Positions 30,873 to 39,392 of a stretch of 64,000 nucleotides of DNA are shown here, in pieces. The first letter of the stretch is position 1, and every line of letters begins with the position of its first letter. A program made the position numbers and the translations under genes. The notes beneath the pieces were generated by a model, which saw only the letters and a program-made list of their open reading frames with translations, made no database searches and had not been told where the DNA came from. This DNA is from Sporichthya polymorpha DSM 43042 (GTDB taxonomy: Bacteria > Actinomycetota > Actinomycetes > Sporichthyales > Sporichthyaceae), in NCBI RefSeq assembly GCF_000384115.1, contig NZ_KB913029.1, forward strand, positions 778,907-842,906. Direction: 5' to 3'.

Positions 30873-33248
30873 ATGACGCAAACTGCAGACGCTTTCGGCA
30901 CTACCGGGCCTGAGGAGACCGCGAACGGCCTGAGCCGTCGACGCTTCGTCGGCTATGTCATGGCCGGGACAACGCTGACCGTGGCTGGTCAGTACGTGGT
31001 CGACTCGCGCCCGGCCACCGCGGCCGGCGGGGCCACCCCCATCCTGAGCAACGACCTGCCGTCGGACCACTACGACTTCATGGACCTCATGCGCGACCAG
31101 ACCCGCGCCGTGACGCCACTGCTCACGCTCGAGGTCTCTGAGGACGGCCGGGTCCGCTTCGACATGCCGCGCTGCGAGGTCGGACAGGGTGTCGAGACCG
31201 GGGTCGCGCAGATCATCGCCGACCAGATGGAGATCCCGTACGAGCAGGTCGACATCACCCAGTCCAAGGCCCGGGCGGACCTGTTCGCCGCCCAGCTCAC
31301 CGGCGGGTCCTCGTCGCTGTACTCGCTGTGGGAGCCGCTGCGTGAGCTCAGCGAGCTCGCGCGGCAGCGCCTCGTCGGCGCTGCGGCCCAGAAGTGGAAC
31401 GTCTCGCCCGACGTCCTGCGCACCAAGGACGGCTTCGTCTTCGGCCCCGACGGCCAGCGGGCGCCCTACGGCTCCCTCGCCATCGGCTCGCCCCAGAACG
31501 AGCTCGTCGGTGCGCTGCTCGACGCCGCGATCGGCCCGCCCAAGGGCGGCGTGATCGGCAAGTCGGTGCCGCGCAAGGACATCAAGGCCATCGTCACCGG
31601 CGCCAAGAAGTTCGCGATGGACCTGGACATCCCGAACGCGCTCCCGACGATGCTCGCGCGGCCCCCGACATTCAACGGCCGGGTCGGCAAGATCAACAAT
31701 CTGGAGCAGATCAAGGGGATGCCGGGCGTCACCGACGTCGCGGTCATCGAGTCCACGCACCGTTCCTCGGCCGTGGCCATCCGCGCGAAGACGTTCGGTC
31801 AGTGCGTCGACGCGATTCGCGCGCTCAAGGTCGACTGGGAGGTCGGCGACACCGGCAAGGTGAACTCCGAGGGCCTGATGGCCGAGGTCCAGAAGGTGCG
31901 GCTCCCGATGGAGCCGGCACTGCCCGGGTCCGAGGTGATCGAGGGCGAGTACACCTTCCAGTTCCGCAGCAACTCTCCGCTCGAGACGAACAGCGCGGTC
32001 GCCGACGTGACCGACGACAAGTGCGAGGTGTGGGCGGCCTCGAAGATCCCCGGCACCCCGCTGGGCATGCTTTCCGAGGAGCTGGGCCTGCCCCTCGACA
32101 AGGTCGTCATCAACGTCGTGTACGCGGGCGGTTCGTTCGGCCGCAAGCTGCACGGCGACCACATCCTGGAAGCGGCGCGGGCGTCGAAGGCGTTCGGCAA
32201 GCCGGTCCGCCTGATGTGGCACCGCACCGATGACATCCGCCACGGTCGTCAGCACCCCGGAGCGATCTCGCACGTGCGGGCCACCAAGGTCGGCAACAGC
32301 GTCACCAGCTTCACCCAGTGGCACGCGTCGGGGGCCTGCGACTTCACCCACAGTCTCGGCGACGTCATCTCCGGGCGCGCGGTGAAGAAGGAGCCCGGTC
32401 GCTATGCGGGCAATACCGGCGTCACCGACTACTTCTACCAGGTCGTCACCTCGGTCCCGTACAACTTCGGGCCGACCAAGACCGCCCTCACCGAGGCGTT
32501 CCAGTACGACTACCTGCCCACATCCGCGGTGCGCAACGTGTACTCCCCGGACGTCGCGGTGGCCCGTGAGCTCCTCGTCGAGGACCTCGCCGAGTCGTTC
32601 GGCATGGACGGGTACGAGTTCCGCCGTGCGTTCGCGAAGAGCGAGCACATGAAGGCCGCGCTCGACGCGGTCGCCGAGCGCGGCAACTGGGGCCGGAAGA
32701 TGCCGGCCGGCATGGCCCAGGCCATCGCCATCCACAGCGAGTACAAGTGCAACCTCGCGTGCCTGATGGAGATCGACAACCGGCCGGAGACGACACGTCG
32801 GCGGACCCGCCGCGGCTGGCCGGGCCCGCGCATCACCAAGGCGATCTTCGCCGGCGCGATGGGCGTCCCGGTCAACCCGGACCAGTGCAAGGCCCAGTTC
32901 ATGGGCGGCATGATCGACGGCATCGCGGCCGCCTTCACCGAGGCCCTGCACTGGGAGGAAGGCCTCCCGATCGAGGGCGGCTGGGACGACTACATGTTCA
33001 CCCGGCAGTGGATGTCGCCTCTCGAGTTCGAGGCCATCGTCATCGACGACGGCAGCCTGGTGCCCTCGGGCACCGGCGAGACCGGCAACGGCGCCGGCTA
33101 CGCCGCTGCGGCCATCGCGCTGCAGAAGGTCCTCGGCCGCAAGATCACCGAGCTCCCGGTCTACTTCCGGGACACCCCGAGCCAGTTCACGCACATTCCC
33201 AAGTCACCGTCGGTGCCGCAGAGCCCGACGCGCGTCCTGCCCAGCTGA
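30873..33248 (+). CDS. Tat-exported molybdopterin-binding hydroxylase large subunit (cassette B)
   Basis: A 791-residue IorB-like protein. The Tat signal is SRRRFVGYVMAGTTLTV. Moco domain features are VVYAGGSFGRKLHG, SLGDVISG, PTSAVRNVYSPD, MGVPVNPDQ and GTGETGNGAGYAAAAIA, with the catalytic Glu near residue 735. The substrate loop reads NSPLETN. It is the most divergent of the three large subunits: MRDQTRAVTPLLTLEV replaces the YRDxCLPTNHxLKIE block of A and C, and the stretch RRRTRRGWPGPR carries an extra basic run. It is followed at 27 bases by its [2Fe-2S] subunit. As with the others, no FAD subunit and no maturation factor genes are present. Substrate unknown. Confidence 0.92.
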   Translation: MTQTADAFGTTGPEETANGLSRRRFVGYVMAGTTLTVAGQYVVDSRPATAAGGATPILSNDLPSDHYDFMDLMRDQTRAVTPLLTLEVSEDGRVRFDMPRCEVGQGVETGVAQIIADQMEIPYEQVDITQSKARADLFAAQLTGGSSSLYSLWEPLRELSELARQRLVGAAAQKWNVSPDVLRTKDGFVFGPDGQRAPYGSLAIGSPQNELVGALLDAAIGPPKGGVIGKSVPRKDIKAIVTGAKKFAMDLDIPNALPTMLARPPTFNGRVGKINNLEQIKGMPGVTDVAVIESTHRSSAVAIRAKTFGQCVDAIRALKVDWEVGDTGKVNSEGLMAEVQKVRLPMEPALPGSEVIEGEYTFQFRSNSPLETNSAVADVTDDKCEVWAASKIPGTPLGMLSEELGLPLDKVVINVVYAGGSFGRKLHGDHILEAARASKAFGKPVRLMWHRTDDIRHGRQHPGAISHVRATKVGNSVTSFTQWHASGACDFTHSLGDVISGRAVKKEPGRYAGNTGVTDYFYQVVTSVPYNFGPTKTALTEAFQYDYLPTSAVRNVYSPDVAVARELLVEDLAESFGMDGYEFRRAFAKSEHMKAALDAVAERGNWGRKMPAGMAQAIAIHSEYKCNLACLMEIDNRPETTRRRTRRGWPGPRITKAIFAGAMGVPVNPDQCKAQFMGGMIDGIAAAFTEALHWEEGLPIEGGWDDYMFTRQWMSPLEFEAIVIDDGSLVPSGTGETGNGAGYAAAAIALQKVLGRKITELPVYFRDTPSQFTHIPKSPSVPQSPTRVLPS

Positions 33249-33275
33249 CCTTCGAGCGAAAGAAAGGAGTTTCCC

Positions 33276-33767
33276 GTGTCCAAGCACTCGTTCATCCTGA
33301 ACGGCAAGAAGGTCAGCGTTGACATCGAGGACGACGTCCGCCTGCTGTGGGTTCTGCGTGACGTCCTCAAGGTCCGCGGCCCCAAGTACGGCTGCGGCAT
33401 CAATCAGTGCAAGGCCTGCACGTCGCACATCAACGGCAAGGCCTTCACGCCCTGCTCGGTGTCGGTGAAGTACATCAAGCCGACCGACCGGATCACGACC
33501 ATCGAGGGTCTGGCCGACACGGCCGGCAAGAAGAAGGGCCCGAACGGACTGCACCCCGTGCAGGAGGCGTGGATCAAGAACTCGGTCCCGCAGTGCGGGT
33601 ACTGCCAGCCCGGTCAGATCATGGCGGCCGTCGACCTCATCGAGAAGGCCAAGAAGAAGGGTCGGAAGGTCACCGACGCCGACCTGGACAACCTGCGCAA
33701 CGTCTGTCGATGCAACACGTACCCGCGTATCCGGGAGGCCATCAAGGAGGCCTCACGAAACATGTAA
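33276..33767 (+). CDS. Molybdenum hydroxylase small subunit, [2Fe-2S] (cassette B)
   Basis: 163 residues, GTG start with AAAGGAG upstream. The two [2Fe-2S] sites are as in cassette A: GCGINQCKACTSHI...PC and CGYCQPGQ...NVCRCNTYPRI. Compared with A and C it carries a six-residue insertion (ADTAGKKKGPNG region) before the second domain, and Lys-rich exchanges. It has no signal peptide, so it should be exported bound to the Tat-bearing large subunit. A strong terminator follows about 75 bases downstream. Confidence 0.92.
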   Translation: MSKHSFILNGKKVSVDIEDDVRLLWVLRDVLKVRGPKYGCGINQCKACTSHINGKAFTPCSVSVKYIKPTDRITTIEGLADTAGKKKGPNGLHPVQEAWIKNSVPQCGYCQPGQIMAAVDLIEKAKKKGRKVTDADLDNLRNVCRCNTYPRIREAIKEASRNM

Positions 33768-33775
33768 GAGCCCCC

Positions 33776-33793
33776 GCTGGGTGTTGGTGACAT
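33776..33793 (-). repeat. 18-bp copy of the cassette A start region
   Basis: GCTGGGTGTTGGTGACAT is identical to 25807-25824, the first codons (ATG TCA CCA ACA CCC AGC) of hydroxylase large subunit A. Here it lies just after the cassette B small subunit and leads nowhere. It may be a recombination scar or chance. Confidence 0.4.
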
Positions 33794-33843
33794 CAATCAG
33801 TGGGTAGTCGCGCTCCGGGCGGTTGCGCGACATCGGGGAAACA

Positions 33844-33882
33844 CGAGGGCCCGTCCGGCCGAAAGAGCCGGACGGGCCCTCG
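33844..33882 (+). terminator. Terminator of cassette B
   Basis: A perfect 16-bp stem, CGAGGGCCCGTCCGGC with its complement, around a seven-base loop. Confidence 0.8.
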
Positions 33883-33956
33883 CTCCGCACACAGACATCG
33901 GGTTAGCCTCCTTCCGAAGCTCTCTCGAGGCAGCGCCAGACGAAGGGCCAAACAAC

Positions 33957-34991
33957 ATGAGAGCAGCAGCGATCGGCGGAACGCTCGCGGTCGTGCTCGG
34001 CGGAACGGGCGTCCCGGCCGCCGGAGCAAGCGTCGCCGGCGAGTGCAGTTCACCCACCGCTCTCGGGGTCGTCACCTGCACATATGACGACCCGTCAGCC
34101 ACTGACTACCTCCTGCGCGTCCCGGCCGGCGTGCGCGACGTGCGCATCACCGCGCACGGTGCGGCCGGCGGTGCCGGCGGCGTCCTGCGTTCGGACGTCG
34201 CCCCCGCACCGGGCGGGCCGGGCGGCATGGTCGCCGCGACCTTCCCGGTCCGCGCCGGCGACCAGCTCCACGTCCGGGTCGGTGGCCACGGCACGAACGC
34301 CAACGGCATGAAGCCCGGTGCGGCCGGCCGCTACGGCGGCGCCCACGGCGGCGCGGGCGCCCCGGCCGGCGGCGGAGGCGGCGGCGCCTCGAGCGTCCTG
34401 CTCAACGGCACCGGCCACGACGCGCGCCTCCTGGTCGCCGGCGGCGGTGGTGGCGGCGGCGGCACGCTGACGACGTTCGCCGCGGACGCCCGCGGCGGTG
34501 GTGGCGGCGGCGAGCGCGGCGAGGACGGCGGCGGCGACTTCTTCGGTCCCGGCGGCATCGGCGCCGTCGGCCCGAGCGGCGGCGCGGCCGTCGACACGGT
34601 CGCGGGCCAGGACGGCCACGACGGGTTCGACGAGCAGTACGGCGGAGGCGGCGGCGCCGGCGGTTACGGCACGTCGAACTCCATCAAGCACTCCGGCAAC
34701 TGGGCCGGCGGCACCGTCGGCGCCGGTGGTGGTGGCGGCGGCTACGCCGGCGGGGGTGGCGGCTCGGCCGGCGCGACCGCCGGCGGCGGCGGGGGCGGAG
34801 GCAGCGGCTACATCTCCGCGTGGCGCCTCCCCGACCTGGCCTCCGTGCAGTTGCTCATGGGGCAGGGCTCGACCAACGACGGCCTGGTGGTCATCACCTA
34901 CCAGCTGCCGGCCAAGCAGCCCGGCAAGTCCGGCGCCGGCGCCCCGGTCGCACACACGACCGCGGCCACGGTCACCTCGCGCCAGGGTTAA
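33957..34991 (+). CDS. Secreted glycine-rich repeat protein
   Basis: A 344-residue protein with a signal peptide ending around AAGASVAG, an N-terminal beta-rich part with two cysteines (GECSS...TCTY) and VRDVRITAHGAAGG. A long Gly-rich region follows with many GGGGG runs (residues ~100-285) and a C-terminal beta segment (SGYISAWRLPDL, DGLVVITYQLP). This matches the glycine-rich domain seen in bacterial surface proteins and ALK-type receptors, thought to form a stacked structure. It ends with a Ser/Thr/Ala-rich tail without a sortase motif. It has its own terminator and lies between hydroxylase cassettes, so it may be a surface matrix component. No enzymatic motif is seen. Confidence 0.75.
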   Translation: MRAAAIGGTLAVVLGGTGVPAAGASVAGECSSPTALGVVTCTYDDPSATDYLLRVPAGVRDVRITAHGAAGGAGGVLRSDVAPAPGGPGGMVAATFPVRAGDQLHVRVGGHGTNANGMKPGAAGRYGGAHGGAGAPAGGGGGGASSVLLNGTGHDARLLVAGGGGGGGGTLTTFAADARGGGGGGERGEDGGGDFFGPGGIGAVGPSGGAAVDTVAGQDGHDGFDEQYGGGGGAGGYGTSNSIKHSGNWAGGTVGAGGGGGGYAGGGGGSAGATAGGGGGGGSGYISAWRLPDLASVQLLMGQGSTNDGLVVITYQLPAKQPGKSGAGAPVAHTTAATVTSRQG

Positions 34992-34996
34992 CGACC

Positions 34997-35027
34997 GAAG
35001 ACCTCCCGCTTCCGGCGGGAGGTCTTC
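34997..35027 (+). terminator. Terminator after glycine-rich gene
   Basis: GAAGACCTCCCGC, loop TTCCG, then the exact complement (13 bp), six bases after the stop. Confidence 0.75.
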
Positions 35028-35076
35028 AGTTCGTTCGACAGGTCGAGCTCGTGCGGTCGAGCTGCGACCGTGGGGG

Positions 35077-35355
35077 CTACTTGCCGCCCGGGGTGTCTCC
35101 ACCGGCAAAGTCACCGGCGTTGCCACCGGTCACGCCGTTGCCGTAGTAGCCGGAGGCGCCACAGGTGGTGAAGCCGTCCAGCGGGCTCCCCGTGCAGGGG
35201 AACGGCGGGGCGGCACCCGGGGTGCTGGCGCTCGCGGCGGCAGGAGTCGCCAGGACCGCGACCGCCGCGGCGCCGGCCGACACAGCAGTACGCAGCGCGA
35301 TGGCGCGGGTGCGGTTGGGCTTGCGGTGACGACCACCGCTCGAGGTGTTGTGCAT
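35077..35355 (-). CDS. Small secreted Cys-motif protein 1
   Basis: 92 residues, starting at MHNTSSGG with GGGAG seven bases upstream. A basic N-terminus and an Ala/Val-rich signal (AVSAGAAAVAVLATPAAASAS) are followed by a short mature peptide of about 45 residues: PFPCTGSPLDGFTTCGASGYYGNG and a Gly/Thr-rich end. The motif C-T-G-x-P-L-D-x-x-T-T-C with Y-x-x-G is shared with the neighbouring gene at 35564-35905. I recognise no described family. The two cysteines could form one disulfide. Confidence 0.65.
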   Translation of the reverse strand: MHNTSSGGRHRKPNRTRAIALRTAVSAGAAAVAVLATPAAASASTPGAAPPFPCTGSPLDGFTTCGASGYYGNGVTGGNAGDFAGGDTPGGK

Positions 35356-35490
35356 GGGGACGCTCCCAATCGTTAAACCGGTCCGGCGGGGCAAATCCGG
35401 ACAAGGTGGGCAGCTCGCAGGTTAACGGCTGAGCGGGCCCCCCGAAAGGCGTCCAACCAAAGTTGTGTGACAGCACCAACAAAAGTCTTA

Positions 35491-35528
35491 CCCCTGAGTG
35501 GCGGTCAGTTCTGACCGCCAATCAGGGG
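35491..35528 (-). terminator. Terminator/nested inverted repeat between the two small secreted genes
   Basis: CCCCTGAGTGGCGGTCAG, a two-base turn, and a partner complementary except at one pair, 36 bases after the stop of the 35564-35905 gene. On the plus strand it ends in TTTTTG. The symmetry continues imperfectly outward (about 35462-35552), with TTGTGTGACAG and its counterpart CTGTCCCACAA. Confidence 0.7.
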
Positions 35529-35563
35529 TTTTTGTTCTGTCCCACAAAGGTGCGAGCGTGGAC

Positions 35564-35905
35564 TCAGGCGGACGGCCCACCTTCGCCGCCGCCGCCGCTC
35601 TCGCCGCCACTGTTGCCGCCGAGCGACGGGGTGTCGCCGCCGACGCCGTCACCGCGGTCGCCACCCTTGTTGTAGTGGCCGCCGCCGGCGCAGGTCGTCT
35701 GCGCGTCGAGCGGCGCGCCGGTGCACGGGATCGGGAGCGGGAACAGCGGGACCGGGTCGACGAAGGCGACCTGGGTGCTGCTCGACTCGGCGCCGCTGTC
35801 GGCCGCCGTGACCAGGCCGGTCGCCGCGAGGATCGCGGCCGCGCCGGTGGCCGCGAGCCGGGTCGCGAGGGATCGAGTTCGGATGTGCGTGGGGGCGGTT
35901 CGCAT
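35564..35905 (-). CDS. Small secreted Cys-motif protein 2
   Basis: 113 residues with a signal peptide (TRLAATGAAAILAATGLVTAADS) and a mature part containing PIPCTGAPLDAQTTCAGGGHYNKGG, the same C-T-G-x-P-L-D-x-x-T-T-C-x-x-x-G-x-Y pattern as the adjacent protein at 35077. A Gly/Ser/Asp-rich tail follows. The two genes are tandem paralogues separated by a hairpin terminator, each with its own ribosome-binding site. Function unknown. Confidence 0.65.
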   Translation of the reverse strand: MRTAPTHIRTRSLATRLAATGAAAILAATGLVTAADSGAESSSTQVAFVDPVPLFPLPIPCTGAPLDAQTTCAGGGHYNKGGDRGDGVGGDTPSLGGNSGGESGGGGEGGPSA

Positions 35906-36051
35906 TCACAACTCCTCTGGGTCTCGCCCGCCCGGGGAAAAGCGGACGAAGCTGGACGAATGCTGCATGCTTCGTGCGGTCTGGCTGCCCGCCCCGATTC
36001 CGCACAAACAGAGGTCCGCGTCACGCCCGCCCCGCCGCCGCTGAGGGTGGA

Positions 36052-37527
36052 TCAGAAGCAGACGTACTTGTTGCCCCGCGGGGCCTCCCAGCCGCGCTCG
36101 GTGAGCAGGGCGTAGTAGACGCAGTTGTGCTCGCGGGCCGCCTTCTGGCCGGGCGAGAAGGTGATCGGCGGGGCGAGGCCGTCGAGGGTCTCGTTCTTCA
36201 CCCTGCCCAGCCCGGTCAGGACGTCCGCGGAGGTGATCGGCCCGGCTCGGGCGGCGTCCCCGAGGTTCCCGATCGCCGCGGCGAACAGCTTCGCGGCGGC
36301 CCACGAGGCGAGGGAGACGGCGTCGCGCGGCGTCCCCGGCGCGTACCGCTCGAGGATCGCGGCGTACTCCTTCTGGCCCGCGTTCTCGGTCAGCATCCAG
36401 GGCGCGTTGGGCGTCGAGACCGAGAGGGTGTTCTGCCGCATCCCGGGGTCGGTCGCCTGCGCCGCGCTGACGAGCATCGCGCCGGAGATGAGCTGCGGAC
36501 GGAAGCCGAGGGCGGCGCACGAGCGCACGACCCGCGTGATCGTGGACCCGTCGACGCACATCCCGAACGACTGCACGCCGGCGTTCTTGGCGTTCTGGCA
36601 CTGGGCCGTGAAGTCGGTCTGCGTGAGCGAGACCGGCGAGCTGTAGACGAGTTCGGCGCCCATCTGCTCGGCGTACTTCGACACGACATCCTGCACTCCG
36701 GCGCAGAGCGGCGTCTCGACGCAGTAGAGCATCCCGATCTTGGTGAACCCCGCGTCGACGGCCTGGCGCAGCGCGCCGGCGACGGCCCCGTTGAGGCCGG
36801 CGCCCTGGGGGAACAGCAGCGGGTGGGAGTACCAGTCCGGCATGACGGAGTCGCCGCCGACGACGGGGAGCTGGTACCGCTCGATGGCCGACCGCATCGC
36901 CGGGATCGACAACGGCGCCCACAGCGACACCAGCGCCTGCACCTTGCGCTGCGTGGCGAGGGTGCCGACCGCGGCCGCGCCGCGGCTGGGATCCATGCCG
37001 TCGTCCATCACGTAGGCCGTGACGGGGTGACAGGCGAGCCCGCCGGTGGCGTTGACGTGCTTGACCCAGAGGGCGAGCGCGGTGCGCCCGCTGGCCGTGA
37101 TCGGCCCCATGACCCCGCTGAAGCTGCCGATCTGGCCGATCGCCAGCGGAGCTTCCCGACCCGTGCAGGCCGCCGGCCGGGCCGCGGTCGGCGCGGAGCC
37201 CCGCGCCTCCGCCGGCACCGCGCCCTCGACGCGAGCCGGAGCGGCCGCCGGCGCCGCGGCCGCACCGTCACCCGGAACCGACCCGCCCGGCACCGACCCG
37301 CCCGGTGCCGGCGCGGCCGCCGGCCCGGCCGGGTCACCGGCCGACGGCACGACCGGGGCGGAGCGGGCCGCGCGCAGCTGCTCCAGCGTCCCGGGCGCGA
37401 GTTCGACCGCGCCGGTCTCGACCCCGGCGCGCACCTCGTCCGAGCTCATCCGCGTCCCGCACCCGGACACGAGCAGCCCAACAGCAGCCGCGATCGCGGG
37501 CACGGCGAGGCGGAGCCGGGCGGACAT
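36052..37527 (-). CDS. Substrate-binding lipoprotein of branched-chain amino-acid type (copy 2)
   Basis: A 491-residue paralogue of the protein at 3854-5374. Lipobox LVSGC, then TRMSSDEV, then an Ala/Pro/Gly-rich linker with GGSVPGGSVPGDG repeats, then the Liv-type domain from LAIGQIGSFSGVMGP through WVKHVNATGGLACHPV, CVETPLCAGV and TDFTAQCQNAKNAG. Cysteines in the domain match copy 1 (CVEAAICG, YTAECQALKAAG), so these two are closest relatives. No transporter genes adjoin. ATG 37527 is used. The frame extends to 37563. Ligand unknown. Confidence 0.88.
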   Translation of the reverse strand: MSARLRLAVPAIAAAVGLLVSGCGTRMSSDEVRAGVETGAVELAPGTLEQLRAARSAPVVPSAGDPAGPAAAPAPGGSVPGGSVPGDGAAAAPAAAPARVEGAVPAEARGSAPTAARPAACTGREAPLAIGQIGSFSGVMGPITASGRTALALWVKHVNATGGLACHPVTAYVMDDGMDPSRGAAAVGTLATQRKVQALVSLWAPLSIPAMRSAIERYQLPVVGGDSVMPDWYSHPLLFPQGAGLNGAVAGALRQAVDAGFTKIGMLYCVETPLCAGVQDVVSKYAEQMGAELVYSSPVSLTQTDFTAQCQNAKNAGVQSFGMCVDGSTITRVVRSCAALGFRPQLISGAMLVSAAQATDPGMRQNTLSVSTPNAPWMLTENAGQKEYAAILERYAPGTPRDAVSLASWAAAKLFAAAIGNLGDAARAGPITSADVLTGLGRVKNETLDGLAPPITFSPGQKAAREHNCVYYALLTERGWEAPRGNKYVCF

Positions 37528-37611
37528 GGCGCCGAGTATCACCCGGGCCGGTCCGCGCACCAACCCCCGACCTGACGGACGATGGGGCGTTTGGCCGGGA
37601 CCACAAAGAAA

Positions 37612-38583
37612 TCAGGGGACGAGGACGTATCGCCCCGTCGCGGACCGGTCGGCGAAGCCCCGGAGAACTGACGCCGTGTCAGCCAGCGGGACGGCCGTCG
37701 GACGCCCCGGGTGGAGCTCGCCGCGGCCGATGCGGTCGAGGACGTCGGCGAGCAGCGCCGCGTTCTCCTCGACCGTCGCGACCTCGCGGGCCCAGTCGCC
37801 CCAGTCGACGCCGACGACCGTGCGGTTGCGCAGCAGCACCAAGTTGGCCGGCAGGCGCGGGATCTCGCCCGAGGCGAAGCCCAGGACGCAGAAGCGGCCG
37901 GAGGCGCGCAATGCCCGGAGCGCCGATTCGGCCGCGGCCCCGCCGACCGGGTCGAGAACGACGTCGGCACCGCCGCCCGTCGCGGCGCGGATGCCGTCCT
38001 TGAGGTCGGTGTAGTCGATCGCGGTCTCGGCGCCGGCGGCGGTGGCCGCCGCGCGCTTGTCCTCCGACGACGCGACGGCGACGACCCGCGCGCCGAGGCT
38101 GCGGGCGACGTCGACGGCGGCGAGGCCGATCGCCCCGCCCGCACCGAGCACCACGACCCACTCCCCCGGCGCGATCGTCACGCGCCGCGTCACCGCGTAG
38201 ACGAGCGTCCCGTAGCTCTCCAGGACGCTCGCGGCGACCTCGGCGTCGACCCCGTCCGGCCGCGGCACCACCGCCGCCGCGGGGACCACGACGTGCGAGG
38301 AGTACGCCCCGGCGGTGAAGCCCGACCCGGCGATCGGCGTCCCGACCGCGACGGAGTCGACCCCGGACCCGACCGCCGCGATCGTGCCGGCGAACGACGT
38401 GCCCGGTGTGAACGGCAGTGGCGGCTTCACCTGGTAGAGCCCGCGCACGATCAGTCCGTCGGCGAAGCTCACCCCCGCCGCGGCGACCTCGACGAGCACC
38501 TCGCCCGGCCCGGGTTCCGGCGTCGGTTCCTCGACGAGCGCGAGGGCGTCCAGGTCGAACGAGGTGCAGACGATGCGCTTCAT
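37612..38583 (-). CDS. MDR-family quinone oxidoreductase-like dehydrogenase
   Basis: A 323-residue zinc-independent medium-chain dehydrogenase/reductase (quinone oxidoreductase group). PGPGEVLVEVAAAGVSFAD and PFTPGTSFAGTIAAVGSGV form the GroES-like domain. VVVLGAGGAIGLAAVDVARSLGARVVAVA is the NADP-binding Rossmann fold (cited blocks: VVLGAGGAIGLAAVD, SLGARVVAVASS), with a Ser-Ser pair at the end of the second strand. GADVVLDPVGG follows. The structural-zinc cysteines are absent. It is divergent from a TetR regulator that probably controls it. Substrate unknown. Confidence 0.88.
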   Translation of the reverse strand: MKRIVCTSFDLDALALVEEPTPEPGPGEVLVEVAAAGVSFADGLIVRGLYQVKPPLPFTPGTSFAGTIAAVGSGVDSVAVGTPIAGSGFTAGAYSSHVVVPAAAVVPRPDGVDAEVAASVLESYGTLVYAVTRRVTIAPGEWVVVLGAGGAIGLAAVDVARSLGARVVAVASSEDKRAAATAAGAETAIDYTDLKDGIRAATGGGADVVLDPVGGAAAESALRALRASGRFCVLGFASGEIPRLPANLVLLRNRTVVGVDWGDWAREVATVEENAALLADVLDRIGRGELHPGRPTAVPLADTASVLRGFADRSATGRYVLVP

Positions 38584-38729
38584 GGGCACCCATTCTGGCG
38601 GCCCGCTCCGGTGCGCAACCGCCGGTCGATCGCGCGGACCATCCGCGATTTCTGCCGGCGTCCCTGTATTGGATGTCACATAACTGCTATTTTCGGACTC
38701 AGCCCGCCACCAAGTCCCGGAGCGTTGAG

Positions 38730-39317
38730 ATGGGCCGAGCGTCGCGTGCGGTCGCCGACCAGCACCACCGACAACTCATCGAAGCCGCGGCCCGCCTGTT
38801 CCGGGAGCGCGACCTCGGAGCCGTCAGCGTGCCCGACGTCATGGGTGAGATCGGCCTGACGCGCGGCGGCTTCTACAAGCACTTCGAGTCCAAGGACGCC
38901 CTCGTCGCGGCCGCGGTCAAACAGGCCTTCGCCGAGCACCTGGAGCGCCTCGATGCGTTCTCCGAGGCCCACGACCACGACCCGATCGCGACCCGGCAGG
39001 CCTTCGTCGACTTCTGCCTGTCGTTCGCCCACCGCGACAACCCCGGCGACGGGTGCCCCAGCGCGTTCGCGAGCGGCATCTCCCGGACCGAGCCCGGCAG
39101 CGCGCCCCGCAGTGCCTACACCGAGGGCATGCGGACGCTGCTGGACGTCCTGGCGGAGCGCACCGCGACCGACGAGGCCGACGCTGCCGTCCAGCGCGAG
39201 CGGATCATCTGCGACTTCTCGATCCTCGTGGGCGCCCTCCTGCTCGCCCGCGCCACCGCCGGCGACGCCCTGTCCGAGGAGTTCCTCGCGGCCGCCCGCG
39301 ACCGCCTCAACCAGTAA
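38730..39317 (+). CDS. TetR/AcrR-family transcriptional regulator
   Basis: A 195-residue regulator with HTH at residues ~14-60: LIEAAARLFRERDLGAVSVPDVM, then GLTRGGFYKHFESKDALVAAAV. The GFYKHFxSKDxL recognition helix and the C-terminal CPSAFASGI region resemble regulators of oxidoreductases that sense electrophiles. It is divergent from the quinone oxidoreductase-like gene with 146 bp between, and likely represses it. ATG 38730 has GGAG eight bases upstream. Confidence 0.9.
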   Translation: MGRASRAVADQHHRQLIEAAARLFRERDLGAVSVPDVMGEIGLTRGGFYKHFESKDALVAAAVKQAFAEHLERLDAFSEAHDHDPIATRQAFVDFCLSFAHRDNPGDGCPSAFASGISRTEPGSAPRSAYTEGMRTLLDVLAERTATDEADAAVQRERIICDFSILVGALLLARATAGDALSEEFLAAARDRLNQ

Positions 39318-39330
39318 CCCGCAAACGAAG

Positions 39331-39365
39331 CGGCCCCCCACCCGAGCAACTCGGGTGGGGGGCCG
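39331..39365. terminator. Bidirectional terminator
   Basis: CGGCCCCCCACCCGAG, loop CAA, exact complement: a 16-bp stem between the convergent TetR and cassette C small subunit genes. Confidence 0.82.
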
Positions 39366-39392
39366 TCCACGGTGCACGCTCCCGCGGAGCTC

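Noticed and set aside
30765-33194. An 809-codon open frame antisense to hydroxylase large subunit B (and similar very long antisense frames at 39372-42458, 56206-59565 and 57917-61795)
   Set aside because: Arg/Gly/Asp/Val-rich shadow translations caused by high GC at third codon positions. The opposite strands encode proteins with complete catalytic motifs.
33957-34991. GGC-rich repeats in the glycine-rich gene as a CRISPR array or VNTR
   Set aside because: The repeats are irregular glycine codons in a continuous reading frame with signal peptide and terminator. There are no spacers of constant length.
37560-37611. GGGACCACAAAG as a second Dos-box-like site
   Set aside because: Only the first half matches. 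No GTCCC half follows at the right spacing.
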